Shown here one piece after another: positions 29,342 through 41,300 of a stretch of 64,000 nt of DNA. The stretch is from positions 186,001 to 250,000 of the forward strand of contig NZ_BBJT01000003.1 of assembly GCF_000739915.1 (NCBI RefSeq). Direction: 5' to 3'. Origin of the DNA: Paenibacillus chitinolyticus NBRC 15660. GTDB taxonomy: Bacteria > Bacillota > Bacilli > Paenibacillales > NBRC-103111. A program made the translations under genes and the position numbers. The notes under the pieces are model-generated. The model worked only from the letters and a program-made list of their open reading frames with translations, was not told where the DNA came from and searched no databases. How positions within the stretch are numbered: the stretch's first letter is position 1; each line of letters starts with the position of its first letter.

Positions 29342-32300
29342 TTATACGCTCTCATAAAATTGTTTAATGTCCTCGAACTCATCGAGATCCAGATCGTTTG
29401 CCCCGACATCGGCCGGCGTTAACTCTCTCTCTGTTTTGGCTTCGCAGTGGCGCAGCACCTCATCCAAATTTTCTTCCAGACGATGAAGCAAATCCGATGC
29501 TGTCTTTTCCGTGTACGCATGGCCGTCATAATCGAGCCGGAGGGTGAGGACGCCCGATTCGAACGTGCTCTTGAGATACCAGCTGTACTCCCGTGCCGCC
29601 CACAATTCGTCTGTTATTCTATCGCCCGCGTTAAACGAATCAAAATAAGGAGTTACGACACCCGAAGGCTCCAAGTGGACGAACCCGATCCGCGGCTTCT
29701 TCCGGACTGCGGTTTCTTCTGATTGCCGACCCGAAGACGCAAGATCGTACAAAGCCCCGTACCCGATTCCTCCGTCCGGGACTTGACGTACCGTTTCTTT
29801 AACTTGTTTGAGATAGCCCGCCAAATCACCGGTATGCGAGGTATCCAGCACAAGCGGATACTGCGTATCGAACCAGCCCACTGTCCGCGAGAAATCCAGC
29901 CTCTTATCAGCGCACAGCTTTCTGCCGTCTGCCGTCAGTTCCACGGGGAAACGTTTGAGTCCCGAGGATTCGCCGAATGTTTTGCCGAGTGCGGATAAAA
30001 TCGCTTCGCGGGCCTCCATCGAATAAATCTCTTTCACGCCTGTGAGCAATTGGCTCGTCTTTTCCGCCGGGATAACCGCACAGACCGAATTTCGGAGCGG
30101 CGGAAGACCCGCCTCGGTTTCTTTATCAGGCGGAACAGTCCATTCCTCCGCATTGCCGGGCAGAGTCCAATACTCCCGCTGGGCCTGCGACTGACTGCTC
30201 TCCGCGTATTTTGCCAAATGGGCTGCCCACGTTCGGAAAGCATCTGTTTTGAGAGGGAGCGATACGCTTTCTCCCGCTATAAGCTGTCCGTAAACGGTCG
30301 CCAAATCTTCCAAAATTACCGAAAAAGAAGTCTCGTCGGTAATCAGACGGTGGATCGCAATCAGAAGATAGTCACCTTCGCCTGTCTTGAACAGCACGCT
30401 TTTTGCCAGCGGTCCTTCTTTCAGGGAAAGACCCGATTCGATCCCTTTGCTTTGCAGTTCAACGGCCGCTCTGAAATCGGACTTATCCCCGTCCAGACGT
30501 ATGACGCTTAGTCCCGCATCTTCTTCCAAGGAACGGTGCTCCAGCTTCAAGTTCCCTTCTTTCAAAACGGCACGCAAACGAAGGGCGTCATGCTGTTTCA
30601 GCACCTTGTCCCAAGCCGAACGGACATGGTTTTCTTCCAGACCGGCTTCGGAAAACAACAGCGCCGAAAGCGACGATGCGGATTCGTAACCGCCTTGTTC
30701 GAAAAACCGGTTCTGCACAGGGGTCAGCACCATTTCTCCTTCGACCGGACCTTGTGCGATTTCACGGACGGACGACCTCACATACGCGCCGAGATCCCCG
30801 ATGGACGGATGCTCGAACAACTGCTTGATATCCAGCGCATACCCTTCCGCTCTCATGCGGGCCACGACCTGGATGCCTTTGATCGAATCTCCCCCTAGGA
30901 GGAAGAAATTGTCGTGAATGCCGATGCCGGTTCGACCCAGCACATCCTGCCATACACCGGCCAGCGCCTCTTCCACTTCATTGCGGGGAGGGGCGTACTC
31001 CGTATCCGGACGGAACAGATCATCCGGTTCGGGAAGCGACTTCCGATCGGTTTTACCGTTTGGCGTAAGCGGAAGCTTGTCTAGAAATACATAGTGCGAC
31101 GGGACCGAATAGTAAGGCAGTTGTCTGGCCAACTGCTCCCTGACCTCCGCCGCGCTTATAGCCGAATCCGACTTTGGCACGACATACGCGCACAAAACGG
31201 CCTCGTGTCCACCGCTTTGATTGACCGTAACAGCCGCCTCCTGAACGGATGGCACCCTTATCAAAGCATTTTCGATCTCCCCGAGCTCGATGCGGAAGCC
31301 TCTCACTTTCACCTGGTGATCAATCCGGCCCAGGAATTCCAGGTTCCCGTCCGGCTTCCAGCGTGCAAGATCGCCTGTTCTGTACATTTTCGTTCCGGGG
31401 ACAAACGGATTGGGCACGAATTTCTCCGCCGTGAGATCCTCACGTTTCCAGTACCCCCGTGCCAGCCCTTCTCCGGCTATACACAATTCGCCCGGCACTC
31501 CGACAGGCTGCAGGTTGGAACGCGCATCGACGATATACACTTGCGTGTTGGCGATCGGTCGGCCGATATCGATCCGGCTTGCCTGAGTCAGTTCCCTGAC
31601 CGCGGACCATACCGTCGTTTCGGTCGGTCCGTACATGTTGTAGATCCTCAGTCCGTCAAGCGTCTGCAGGTGCTCCAGCAGCGCATGCGGGAGGGCTTCG
31701 CCGCCGACCATAATTTCCTTCACTCCGTTCAGCGCCCGCTTGCCTTCTTCGTTGGCGAGCAGCATTTGCAGACGGGAAGGCGTCATTTGCAGCATTTCAA
31801 TCTCACGCGAACGAATGAGTTCACCGAGAGCTTCGGCTTCAAGCTGATGATGCCGGTCTCCAACGACGACTGTCATTCCCGTCAGAAGGGGCACCAGAGA
31901 TTCCAAAACGAAGATGTCGAACGAGATGGTCGTTAACGACAAAATCGTTTTATCCGGGCGGAAAGCAATCTGCTCTTTCATCCCGGTTACGAAGTTCATG
32001 ACGGAACGATGCGGCAGCATGACACCCTTCGGATTTCCTGTCGATCCCGACGTATAGATGACATAAGCCAGATGCTCAGGCTTTGTGCCCCCAACGTCCA
32101 GATTGGAACCGTCGTTCCGATAGATTTCTTCCTCTTCGAGGAATAGCACGCTTCCGTCGTAGTCCAGGTCTTCGATCAAGCTGCGGCTGGTCAGCAGCAC
32201 CGCTGCTTCACTGTCCTGAAGCATATAGAGAACACGTGCCGAAGGATAATCCGGATCGATGGGCACGTACGCGCCTCCGGCTTTCAGCACGGCCAGCTGG

Positions 32301-35300
32301 CCGATGATCATTTCGATCGAGCGCGGCACCATAAGCCCGACAAGCCGGTCGGGTCCCACGCCCAGCTCTCGCAGTGTCCGGGCAGCGGAATTGGCGCGTT
32401 CGTTCAATTCCCGGTACGTCAAGCTCCGGCCTTCGAAAACGAGCGCGGCAGCTTCCGGCGTTTTCGCAGCCTGCTCCTCAAATGCTTCGTGGATCGTTAT
32501 GCCAGTAGGAAACTCCGCCGCCGTGGCGTTTAATCCGCTGATCAAGTCCTCTTTCTCCGTTGCCGTGAGCATTCCGATATCCCCAAGCAGAATATCCGCC
32601 GATCCGGCTATCGTCTCCAGGATGACCGAATAGTGCCGGGCCAGACGCTCCACTGTTTCACGCGCGAACAGATCTGTAGCATACTCCCAGGTAAACAGCA
32701 GCCCGTCTTTCTGCTCCGTAACATGCAAGGAGAAATCAACTTTGGAGATGCCTACATTAAACTCTCCGGGCTTAAAGGAAAGCTTGCCCGTCTTCACGAC
32801 GTCCGTTCCTACATTCTGCAGGCTGAAAATCGTATCAAAGAGAGGATTGCGGCTTAAATCCCGCACAAGCTGCAGCTTCTCGACAATTTCCTCGAACGGA
32901 TATTCCTGATTTTCGAACGCTTCGAGAGACTGACGTTTCACCTCTTGCAAAAATTGTCCGAAAGCCAGAGAGGACTCGGGCTTGCTGCGGATCGCCAGCG
33001 TATTTACGAACATACCCGCCATATTTTCCGTATCGGCGTGTCTTCTCCCTGCGGCAGGCGTACCGACAAGGATGTCCTCCTGACCGGAATATTTGGCCAG
33101 CAGCACATTATAGGCAGCAAGCAGCACCATGTATAGCGTCGTTTCATTGTTTTTCGCCAGGCTGTACAGCGCCTTTGTCAATTTCCCGTCCGGAAGCTGG
33201 ACGAAGCTGTCCCCTTTAAAGCTTTGAGCGGCCGGGCGCGGATAATCCGTCGGCATCTGAAGAACGGGAAGCTCGCCTTCCAGCGTCTGGAGCCAATAAG
33301 CTTCCTGTCTGCTGAATTTTCCTTCAGCCAGCTGTTCGTTCTGCCAGATCGCATAATCTTTGTAATGCACATTTCGCGGAGGCAGAAGCCGCCCCTGATA
33401 AAGCTGGATAAAATCATCCAGAAGCACGGCCATGGAATAACCGTCCGCCACAGCATGGTGAACATCGATCAGCAGAACGCTGCCGCCCGTTTCCAGCTCG
33501 AACAGACCGGCCCGGAATAAAGGCGCTTTTGTGAGATCGAACGGCCGGACGAACTGCATCTGCAGCGTCTCTATCTCTTCCGCCCGCACTGTCGAGACGG
33601 GAACATCGAGATCGGCTTCTTCCGCGATTTTTTGTACCACTTCCCCGTTTTCCAGCTCGAAATAGGTCCGAAACGATTCATGTCGCGCAGCCGCCTGCCG
33701 AAGTGCCCGAATAAGACGCTCCCGGTCGATTTCTCCTTCTATAAAAAGGCGTCCCGGCACGTTGTAAGCCGTCCCTCCGCCGCCCAATTGATCGAGAACG
33801 TACATTCTTTTTTGGGCTGACGAGACTGGATAAGACTGTTTCGGCTGAACCGGCTGGATAGGTTCGTACGTTTGTCCGGAACCGCCCGTGATGAACTGTT
33901 CCAGGTCCCCAACCGTCTGCAGGGCAAAAAGCTCGCTTAACGGAATATGAATGCCGAATTCTTTGTTTACCCTCGAAAGAATGACGGTCGCTTTTAATGA
34001 ATCACCGCCCAGCTGGAAAAAATTATCCGTGGCATTCACATGAGCGGCGCCAAGCACATCTTTCCAAATAGCTGTGAGCTTGTCCGTTACGCTTCCTTGC
34101 AAGTTTTGTTTGCCGGGAAGCGGCAAATTGCCGCCGGAGGGAGCAGGTAAAGCCGCAAAATCCGTCTCACCGTCTGGCAGCAGCGGAAGCTCCGCCATCG
34201 GAATCACATACCGGGGGACCGCATAATCCGGCAAGGTTTCGTGCAGCAGCGAAAAACTTTCTATTTCTTTCCATATTTTTGAAGGGTTAGCAACGATGTA
34301 GGCCGTCATATAGTCAACGGCTTCATTTTCAGGGTGAAGCTGAGCGGTTACGACACATGCCTCAAGGTGAAGCGTGTGCAGCAAATGCTCTTCGATCTGA
34401 TCCAAAAACACGCGGTTCCCGCGTACAAAGACAGAGCGCGAAGATTTTCCGAGCCGTTTAATGGCTCCGCTGGGGTAGCTGTAGGCCCATTTCCCCGTAC
34501 CCGTGAAACGGTTCGACGGAGATTTGACTTTTCCGCCCGAAACCGCATAGACTTCGCCGATCGTTCCGGGTGGGGCCGGATATTTGTAAGCGTCCAGAAT
34601 ACATTCGTAGCTCCCGTTCTCATCCGCATGCAGGGCCCATCTCGCCCACACCCGCTCGCTTTCCTCCGCACTAAGGAGAGACAGTTCGGGCAGGCGTTTA
34701 TCGCCCCCTTGAGCGATAGACTCGAGCAAACGAATGAAATAACGGGACCAGGTTTCAACCGTTTCAGGCTGGAAAAGGTCCGCATTATAATCGAAATCGA
34801 GCCTCAGCTCTTTCGAAATCTCCGTCACGTTCAAGAAAAGCTCGTACTTGCAATACGCCGGATCATGAACAAGCAGTTCCGTGTCAAGCTCGTGAAAAGC
34901 GAGCTTCGGCAGCGGACGGTCCATGTTGAATACGGCCGTAAGGACAGGCAGATTACGCAGCCCGCGCTCCGCCAGCGCCGCAAAGCTGTATGCCTGATAT
35001 GCGTCCAGCTCGTTCATTCTTTGCTTGATAGAACCCGCATAAGCGGCAAAGCTCTGCTCGGAGGAAGCCCGGCTGAGAACAGGGAGCAGATTGACACAGT
35101 TTCCTATCAGAAAAGGAGCTTCCATCTGCGACTGTCCGGCCGTGGGTACCCCGACCGTAATATCGCTCTGGCCCGTTAACCGGTGCAGAAAAAGATGAAA
35201 TCCCGAAAGCAGCGTCACAAAAAGACTGCTTCCGAGCTTTATGCTGGTTTTTTTCAGTTCTTGTACAAGAGAGGTCTGAAGTATAGTTGTATGCCTTCCG

Positions 35301-38300
35301 CCCCGGGAAGTCGGAAGAACCGTTCCCCGGACGGGGGAAGGCAGCTCGACCACGGGAACCTGCTTCTCGAAAAGTCCGTTCCAATAAGCGGCGGCTTCAG
35401 CGCTTTGCGGTTTCTTCAGCTGTTCGGACTGCCAAGCGGCATATCTTCTGAAAGGCGCCGGTTCTGGCAGGCGGTAAGCTTCCTGACGGACAAGAGCGGA
35501 ATAAATCCGCTCCAGTTCCTGGACGAACAGAGCCATGGACCATCCGTCCGCAATCAGGTGATGAAAAGTGAACACGGCCGTATGCTCGTCAGCCGATGTA
35601 CGGAGAAGATGAATACGGAACAGCGGTGTCTTCTGCTCCAAATCGAACGGCGTCTGACTCTCGCTATGGAGCCAAATCCGAATCTGGCGTTCCTGTTCCG
35701 CAGAATTAAAACCCGTTAAATCCACAACCGGAACCGGCACATTCAAGGCATCCGTTACGATCTGGGTTTCACCGTCTTGACTGATGACTAGACGAAGTGC
35801 TTCATGTCTAGCGGTAACGGCCCGGACAGCCTGCTCGAACACCTCATTCCTCAGCGGTCCGCGAAACCGCAGAAGTGCGGTTTCGTGAAGCGCCGGGGAA
35901 TCCTTGCGATTGGAAACGGAGGCGAACCAGAGCTGCTTCTGGTCGGGAGTCAGCGGAAACGTTTCTCCTTGACCGTCTGCCGGCAGCTTGTCGGCGGGAA
36001 GCCTGCTGCCGGAAGGATCGTCATCATCCGGGGACGGGTCCCGGTCGGGAAGAAATCCGCCTTTCCGCAGTTCGCCGATGCTGTCTTTGACAGCTTGTAC
36101 AATGCGTGAGATATCTTCTTCCGAGTGGGCGGTGGACAAGAAGCAGTTGCGCCCCTCCCAGATATAAATGCCTTTATCGAGCATGTGATAGTAGAACAGC
36201 TCAAGGTCGCCTTTAAGTACAAAGCGGAAAAGCGAACCGAAGTGCACCACCTTGATCGGCACGCCTTCCCGGCCGAAATACGTGTTCAGCTCATCGGCGA
36301 AACGCGCCGTGCGAGCATTCAGCGCAGCCTGAACCTGGCCTCCCGAGGCTTCCAGATGGTTCAGTACGGCGAGGGATGCCGCCATTGCCAGCGGATGATG
36401 GCAGAACGTACCCGCTACGAACGTTCTCCGGTGTTCGTTCTGCGGGAAGGAATCGTCGCCGAATTTCCAAGTTCCTCCGTCAATGCCGTCCATAAATGCC
36501 GAGGAACCGGCGACGATACCGATCGGCATGCCGCCCCCGATGACCTTCCCGTACGTGACCAGGTCCGCTTTAATGCCGAACCATGCCTGGGCGCCGCCCG
36601 GATGCAGGCGGAAACCGGTAATCACTTCATCGAAGATGAAAGCGGTGCGGGACTGGGCCGTAATACGGCGGATTTCTTCCAGGAATGCTTTCGGCTGGAA
36701 ATCGGGCCGGCGGCTTTGCACGGGCTCGACCACTACGGCAGCCAATTCATGGGCGTGCGTACGGATATATTCCAGCGAGTCTTCGCTTCCGTAATTGAGC
36801 ACGACCACGTCGTCCACCATATTTTGCAAAATGCCCGGGGCCAGCGGAGTCGAATGCTCCTTGTTCGTTCCCGCGCTTCCCAATGCGAGCACGCCGTCGA
36901 ACGTACCGTGATAAGAACCGGCGAAAATAACGACCTTCGCACGTCCGGTCGCGGCACGGGCAAGCCTCAGGGCAACCATCACGGCTTCCGTTCCGGAATT
37001 GTACAGCGCGATGCGTTCCACTCGGGTCATCCTGCAGATGGATTCGGCGACCTGACCGGCGAGGTTGGACATAGGGCCGACGCACATGCCGTTCGCAAGC
37101 TCCCGTTCAATCTTTTCGCGCACGAACGCAGGGTTGTGTCCGAACAGATTCACACCGAAACCCATCGTCAAATCGACATACTCGTTGCCGTCAAGGTCCC
37201 ACAGCTTGGAGCCCTCGGCGCGTTCCGAAATAATCTGGTAAACCATTTCTTTCAAAAGAGGCCGGAAACCGGCGACATTGCGGTTGTTCGCATACACATC
37301 GCGGTACTGCTGGGTGTACGCTTTCGTACGACCCGTCCGTGCCGTGTACCGCTCTATCAGCTCGCGCACATGCTTTTCCTGTCTCTGTGACAGCGATTCG
37401 CGGGCCTTCAGGTCCAAAGCTTTATAAGGTACGTAGGGTTTCGGCTCCTCGCCGTTTACCTGTGGCGGGGCAGGTCTCGTTTCGACGGCTGCGGCGACTT
37501 CTCTCGTCGTTCCGGCATGCAGCCGGGCGTCAGACTGCGCCGGAGACGCCGCAATCACCCTCACGGCAGGTGCCGGACCGGGCACGGCGGCCGGTTGAAC
37601 GGGCAGCGGCGCTTGCGCTGCCGGACGGTTTCCGAGCACTTGCAGCTGCTGTGACATCAGCTGTAGCTGCTGCTCCACGATGCGCTCGACTGCGGAAGAA
37701 GCTGCGCTTCCGGCGATACCTACGACAGGAACGGACGCGGCCTCTGCCTGTCCTTGTCCGCCCGCAGTTCCGGCAGGCTCGCTGTAGCTGTACGGCTCCG
37801 CAGGAACAGTTCGCTCGTAAACGGCAGACGCCGTCTCGGCGGGAGACACTTGCAGGACCTCTTCTGAACGGATCACGGACGCGGTTTCGGCCTGCGGCAC
37901 CCGTTCGACGATATATGCCGTCAGCAGGTCCAGGTTTGTGAGCGATTCGAAGAAATCGCTCATGGGTACATCCAGTCCGAACGCGTCTTTAATGCTGTGA
38001 CGGACCTGGGATAAATTGATGGAGTCCAGTCCCAGCTCCAGGAAATGTGTCTGAGGCTGAAGCTCTTCCGTACTGAGCTGCGATACGTTGCCGATCATCG
38101 TAATCAGCGTCTGACGGATGGAATCGGCGTGACGGGCGGAGGCTGTTTCCGCCTGTAGCTGTTCGTTCACCACACTCACCTGCTCCTTTGCGGATATATA
38201 TTGTTCCCGTTCCGGTTGACCCGTTGGCGCCGAATGCAGCGATTGCGCCGCAGATGCTGCCTGTCCGGCCTTGACGGGAACGTCGACCCAGCATCTTTTC

Positions 38301-41300
38301 CGCTGGAACGGATACGTCGGAAGGGATACTTTTCTGAACGATCCTTTCGCATATAGGGCCTTCCAATCTACGGATGCTCCCTGTACATACTGTCGGGCCA
38401 GTTCCTGCACAGCTTCCGCGCCAAGATCGGCGAAATTTCCCGGATGCGTGTATTCTTGCACTTGAGCGCTGTCTATTTTGCCGATATAAACGCCGTCCGA
38501 ACCCTTGCCTTCCCTATGAAGACGCTGCAGTTTCTGTTTCAATTCGGCTGCATCGGATGCCGTAACCGCCAACCGGTAAGTCAGATGGCTGCGGCCCGTG
38601 CCGGCCGTATAACATACATTCTGCATGTCGCGTTCATCCGTACGGGCAAACAGTTGGTCGTAATCCCGGATAAGCTCCTGCAGTCCTTCCTCGGTTTTAG
38701 CCGATAGCGTGAGCAGCAGCGGGACGCTGCCTTCGGGTCCGCTATTTGCCGCAGATGCTTCGGGCAGAGGTTCGGGGGCTCCCGTGTACTCTTCCAGTAC
38801 GACATGGCAATTGGTTCCGCTAAAGCCGAACGAGCTGATCCCGCATCTTCTCGGGGCGCCGTCCGTTTTCCATTCTTTTAACTGGGTATTCACATAAACC
38901 GGCGATTCCTCGAAACTGATTTTCCGGTTCGGAACCCGGTAATGAACGGAAGGGGCGATCTGCTTGTGCTGCAGGGAAAGCACCGTCTTGATCAATCCTG
39001 CGATTCCGGCCGCTTCATACAAGTGACCGATATTGGATTTAACCGTGCTGATGGCACAGAACTGCTTGCGTTTCGTCCTTCTGCGGAAAGCCTTCCCGAT
39101 TCCGTCGATTTCGACCGGATCGCCGAGTTTGGTTCCGGTTCCGTGAGCTTCGATATAAGTCACCGTCTCCGGATCGATCCGTGCATTGCGCCAAGCTTGA
39201 GAAATGACATCCGCCTGGGAGGATGCGTTCGGGGCCGATATGCCCACAGTACTTCCATCCTGGTTAATCGCGCTCCCCTTGATCACAGCAAGGATGTTGT
39301 CCTTGTCTTTGATCGCTTTGCCGAGAGGTTTCAGGAAAACGGCACCCACACCCTCGCCCCAGCCCGTTCCGTCCGAACTGTCGTCGAAAGCCCGGGCACG
39401 GTCGTCGGAGGATTCCATGCCGATGCCCGCCTTAACCGGCAGCAGGATCGTTTTCACGCCGCCCGCAAGCGCCATATCGCAGTCTCCGCTCAGAATCGCT
39501 TTGCAGGCCAGATGAACGGCTACCAGCGAGGAAGAACATGCGGTATCAACGGTGACGGCAGGTCCTTTGAGATCAAGCAGATACGATATCCGGCTTGAAA
39601 TGATCGAGGACAAATTTCCGATCGCGAAATTCGGAAGAGAAGCCGGGGACACTTCGGACAGAAGCCGCTCGTATTCGAAGCTGGTTTTGGAAAATCCGAC
39701 GTAAACGCCTACTCGTTTGCCGGAAAGATTGGAACCGCCGTAGCCCGCATCCTCGATCGCGCTCCATACGGTTTGCAGAAAAAGCCGCTGGTTCGGATCC
39801 ATCAGTGAAGCTTCGCGCGGCGTCAGCTTGAAGAACGAATAGTCGAACGTATCGATTTCGTCCAGATAACCGCCTTCCGCGAGCGACAAATCCCGGCCCT
39901 CCGTATTCAAATGAGAAATGAACGCCTCGGCGTCCTTTCTCCTCTTTTCGCCATACGGGGCTATACAATCACGGCCCTCGGAGATATTCGTCCAAAACTG
40001 CTTAAGGTTGTCCGCCTGCGGGAATTTCCCGGACATTCCGATGATCGCGATATCGCCGTCGGTTTCCTGGCCGGAATCCGCCAGTCTATCGCTCTGCTCG
40101 ACACGGTCGGCCTCATCCCCCTGCGAAATAAAGCCGGCCAGCTTCGAAATCGTCGGATAGGAGAAAAAGTCCGTCACGGACACTTGAACGCCCAACTGGG
40201 TTTCGAGCTCCTCAACGATTTGCACGAGCTGGAGGGAGCTGGCCCCGATATCGAAATAGCTCTCGTGCGTATCAATATCGTCAACCTGCAAAATTTGCTT
40301 CACGATGGCAAGCAGCTTCTGCTCCGCTACGCTGCGCGGAATGACAGCCGCACGCGCACTTTGCTTTTCCTGCTCCCAAATTTTCTGGAGCCCAGCAATC
40401 ATTTCTTCAAACTTCCCGTCCGTATAGTCCTGGGCAAGCTTGTACCGCTGCACTTTGCCGCTGGTCGTTTTGGGAATCCGCCGGATGGGGAGAACCGCTT
40501 GAATGTCCCACCCTCCCCGGTAATTCAAATGACCCTTGAGACGTTTGGCCAGCGGGGCGAAATCTTCGATTTTTTTCGTGTGCATCACAAAAACGATAAT
40601 CCGGTCCTGGCGGGTCGCCGGATCGTAGGCACCGCAAACCGCTACTTTACCCAGCTCCACGCCTTCCACTTCTTCCGCAACCCGCTCGATGTCGTGAGGA
40701 TACACATTTTGCCCGTTCGCAAAAATGATATCCTTCGCCCGGCCCGTAATAATGAGCCGACCCTCTCGCATAAAGCCCAGGTCGCCTGTTATGAGCCATC
40801 CGTCCGGAGTAATGACCTTGGCGGTCGCCTCGGGATTGTTGTAATAGCCGGACGTTACGTTCATGCCGCGGATTTGAATATTCCCGATCACGTAATCGTC
40901 CAGAGGCAGGTTCGCGTCGTCACAGATGCGGATATAGCTGTTTTGCAGCGGATGACCGACATCCACAAACGTCAAGCAGCGGTTATCCGAAGCGTCTATC
41001 TGAACCACCTTTTCGCCGATATTCAAATGCTCACGATCCAGGTGAAGACGCCGGAAATTTTCTTCCAAAGGGGGCAGAGACATGCCCACGCTTGCCTCGG
41101 CCATGCCGTATACGGTAAACATGGCGGTACTTCTCAGGTGGTGTTTGCTCATGGCCTCCATAAACACGTCGCATAGCTCGCTGGAAATCGGCTCCGCCCC
41201 GTTATAAATCAGACGCAGCCGGGACAAGTCCCAATCCGCCGCATTTTCCGGTTTGTACTGGGCCAGAAAAAATTTATACCCGAAATTGGGTGAGCAAGTC

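Noticed and set aside
14000-35000. Many near-identical short repeats across the NRPS genes
   Set aside because: They are codons for conserved C, A and T motifs, spaced at module length; not CRISPR or mobile-element repeats.
36125-37390. 421-codon plus-strand frame over the aminotransferase region
   Set aside because: Antisense shadow of the AMT domain; the sense frame has full catalytic motifs.
39911-41176. 421-codon plus-strand frame over the FAAL region
   Set aside because: Antisense shadow of the fatty-acyl-AMP ligase; no start signal and no recognisable domain.
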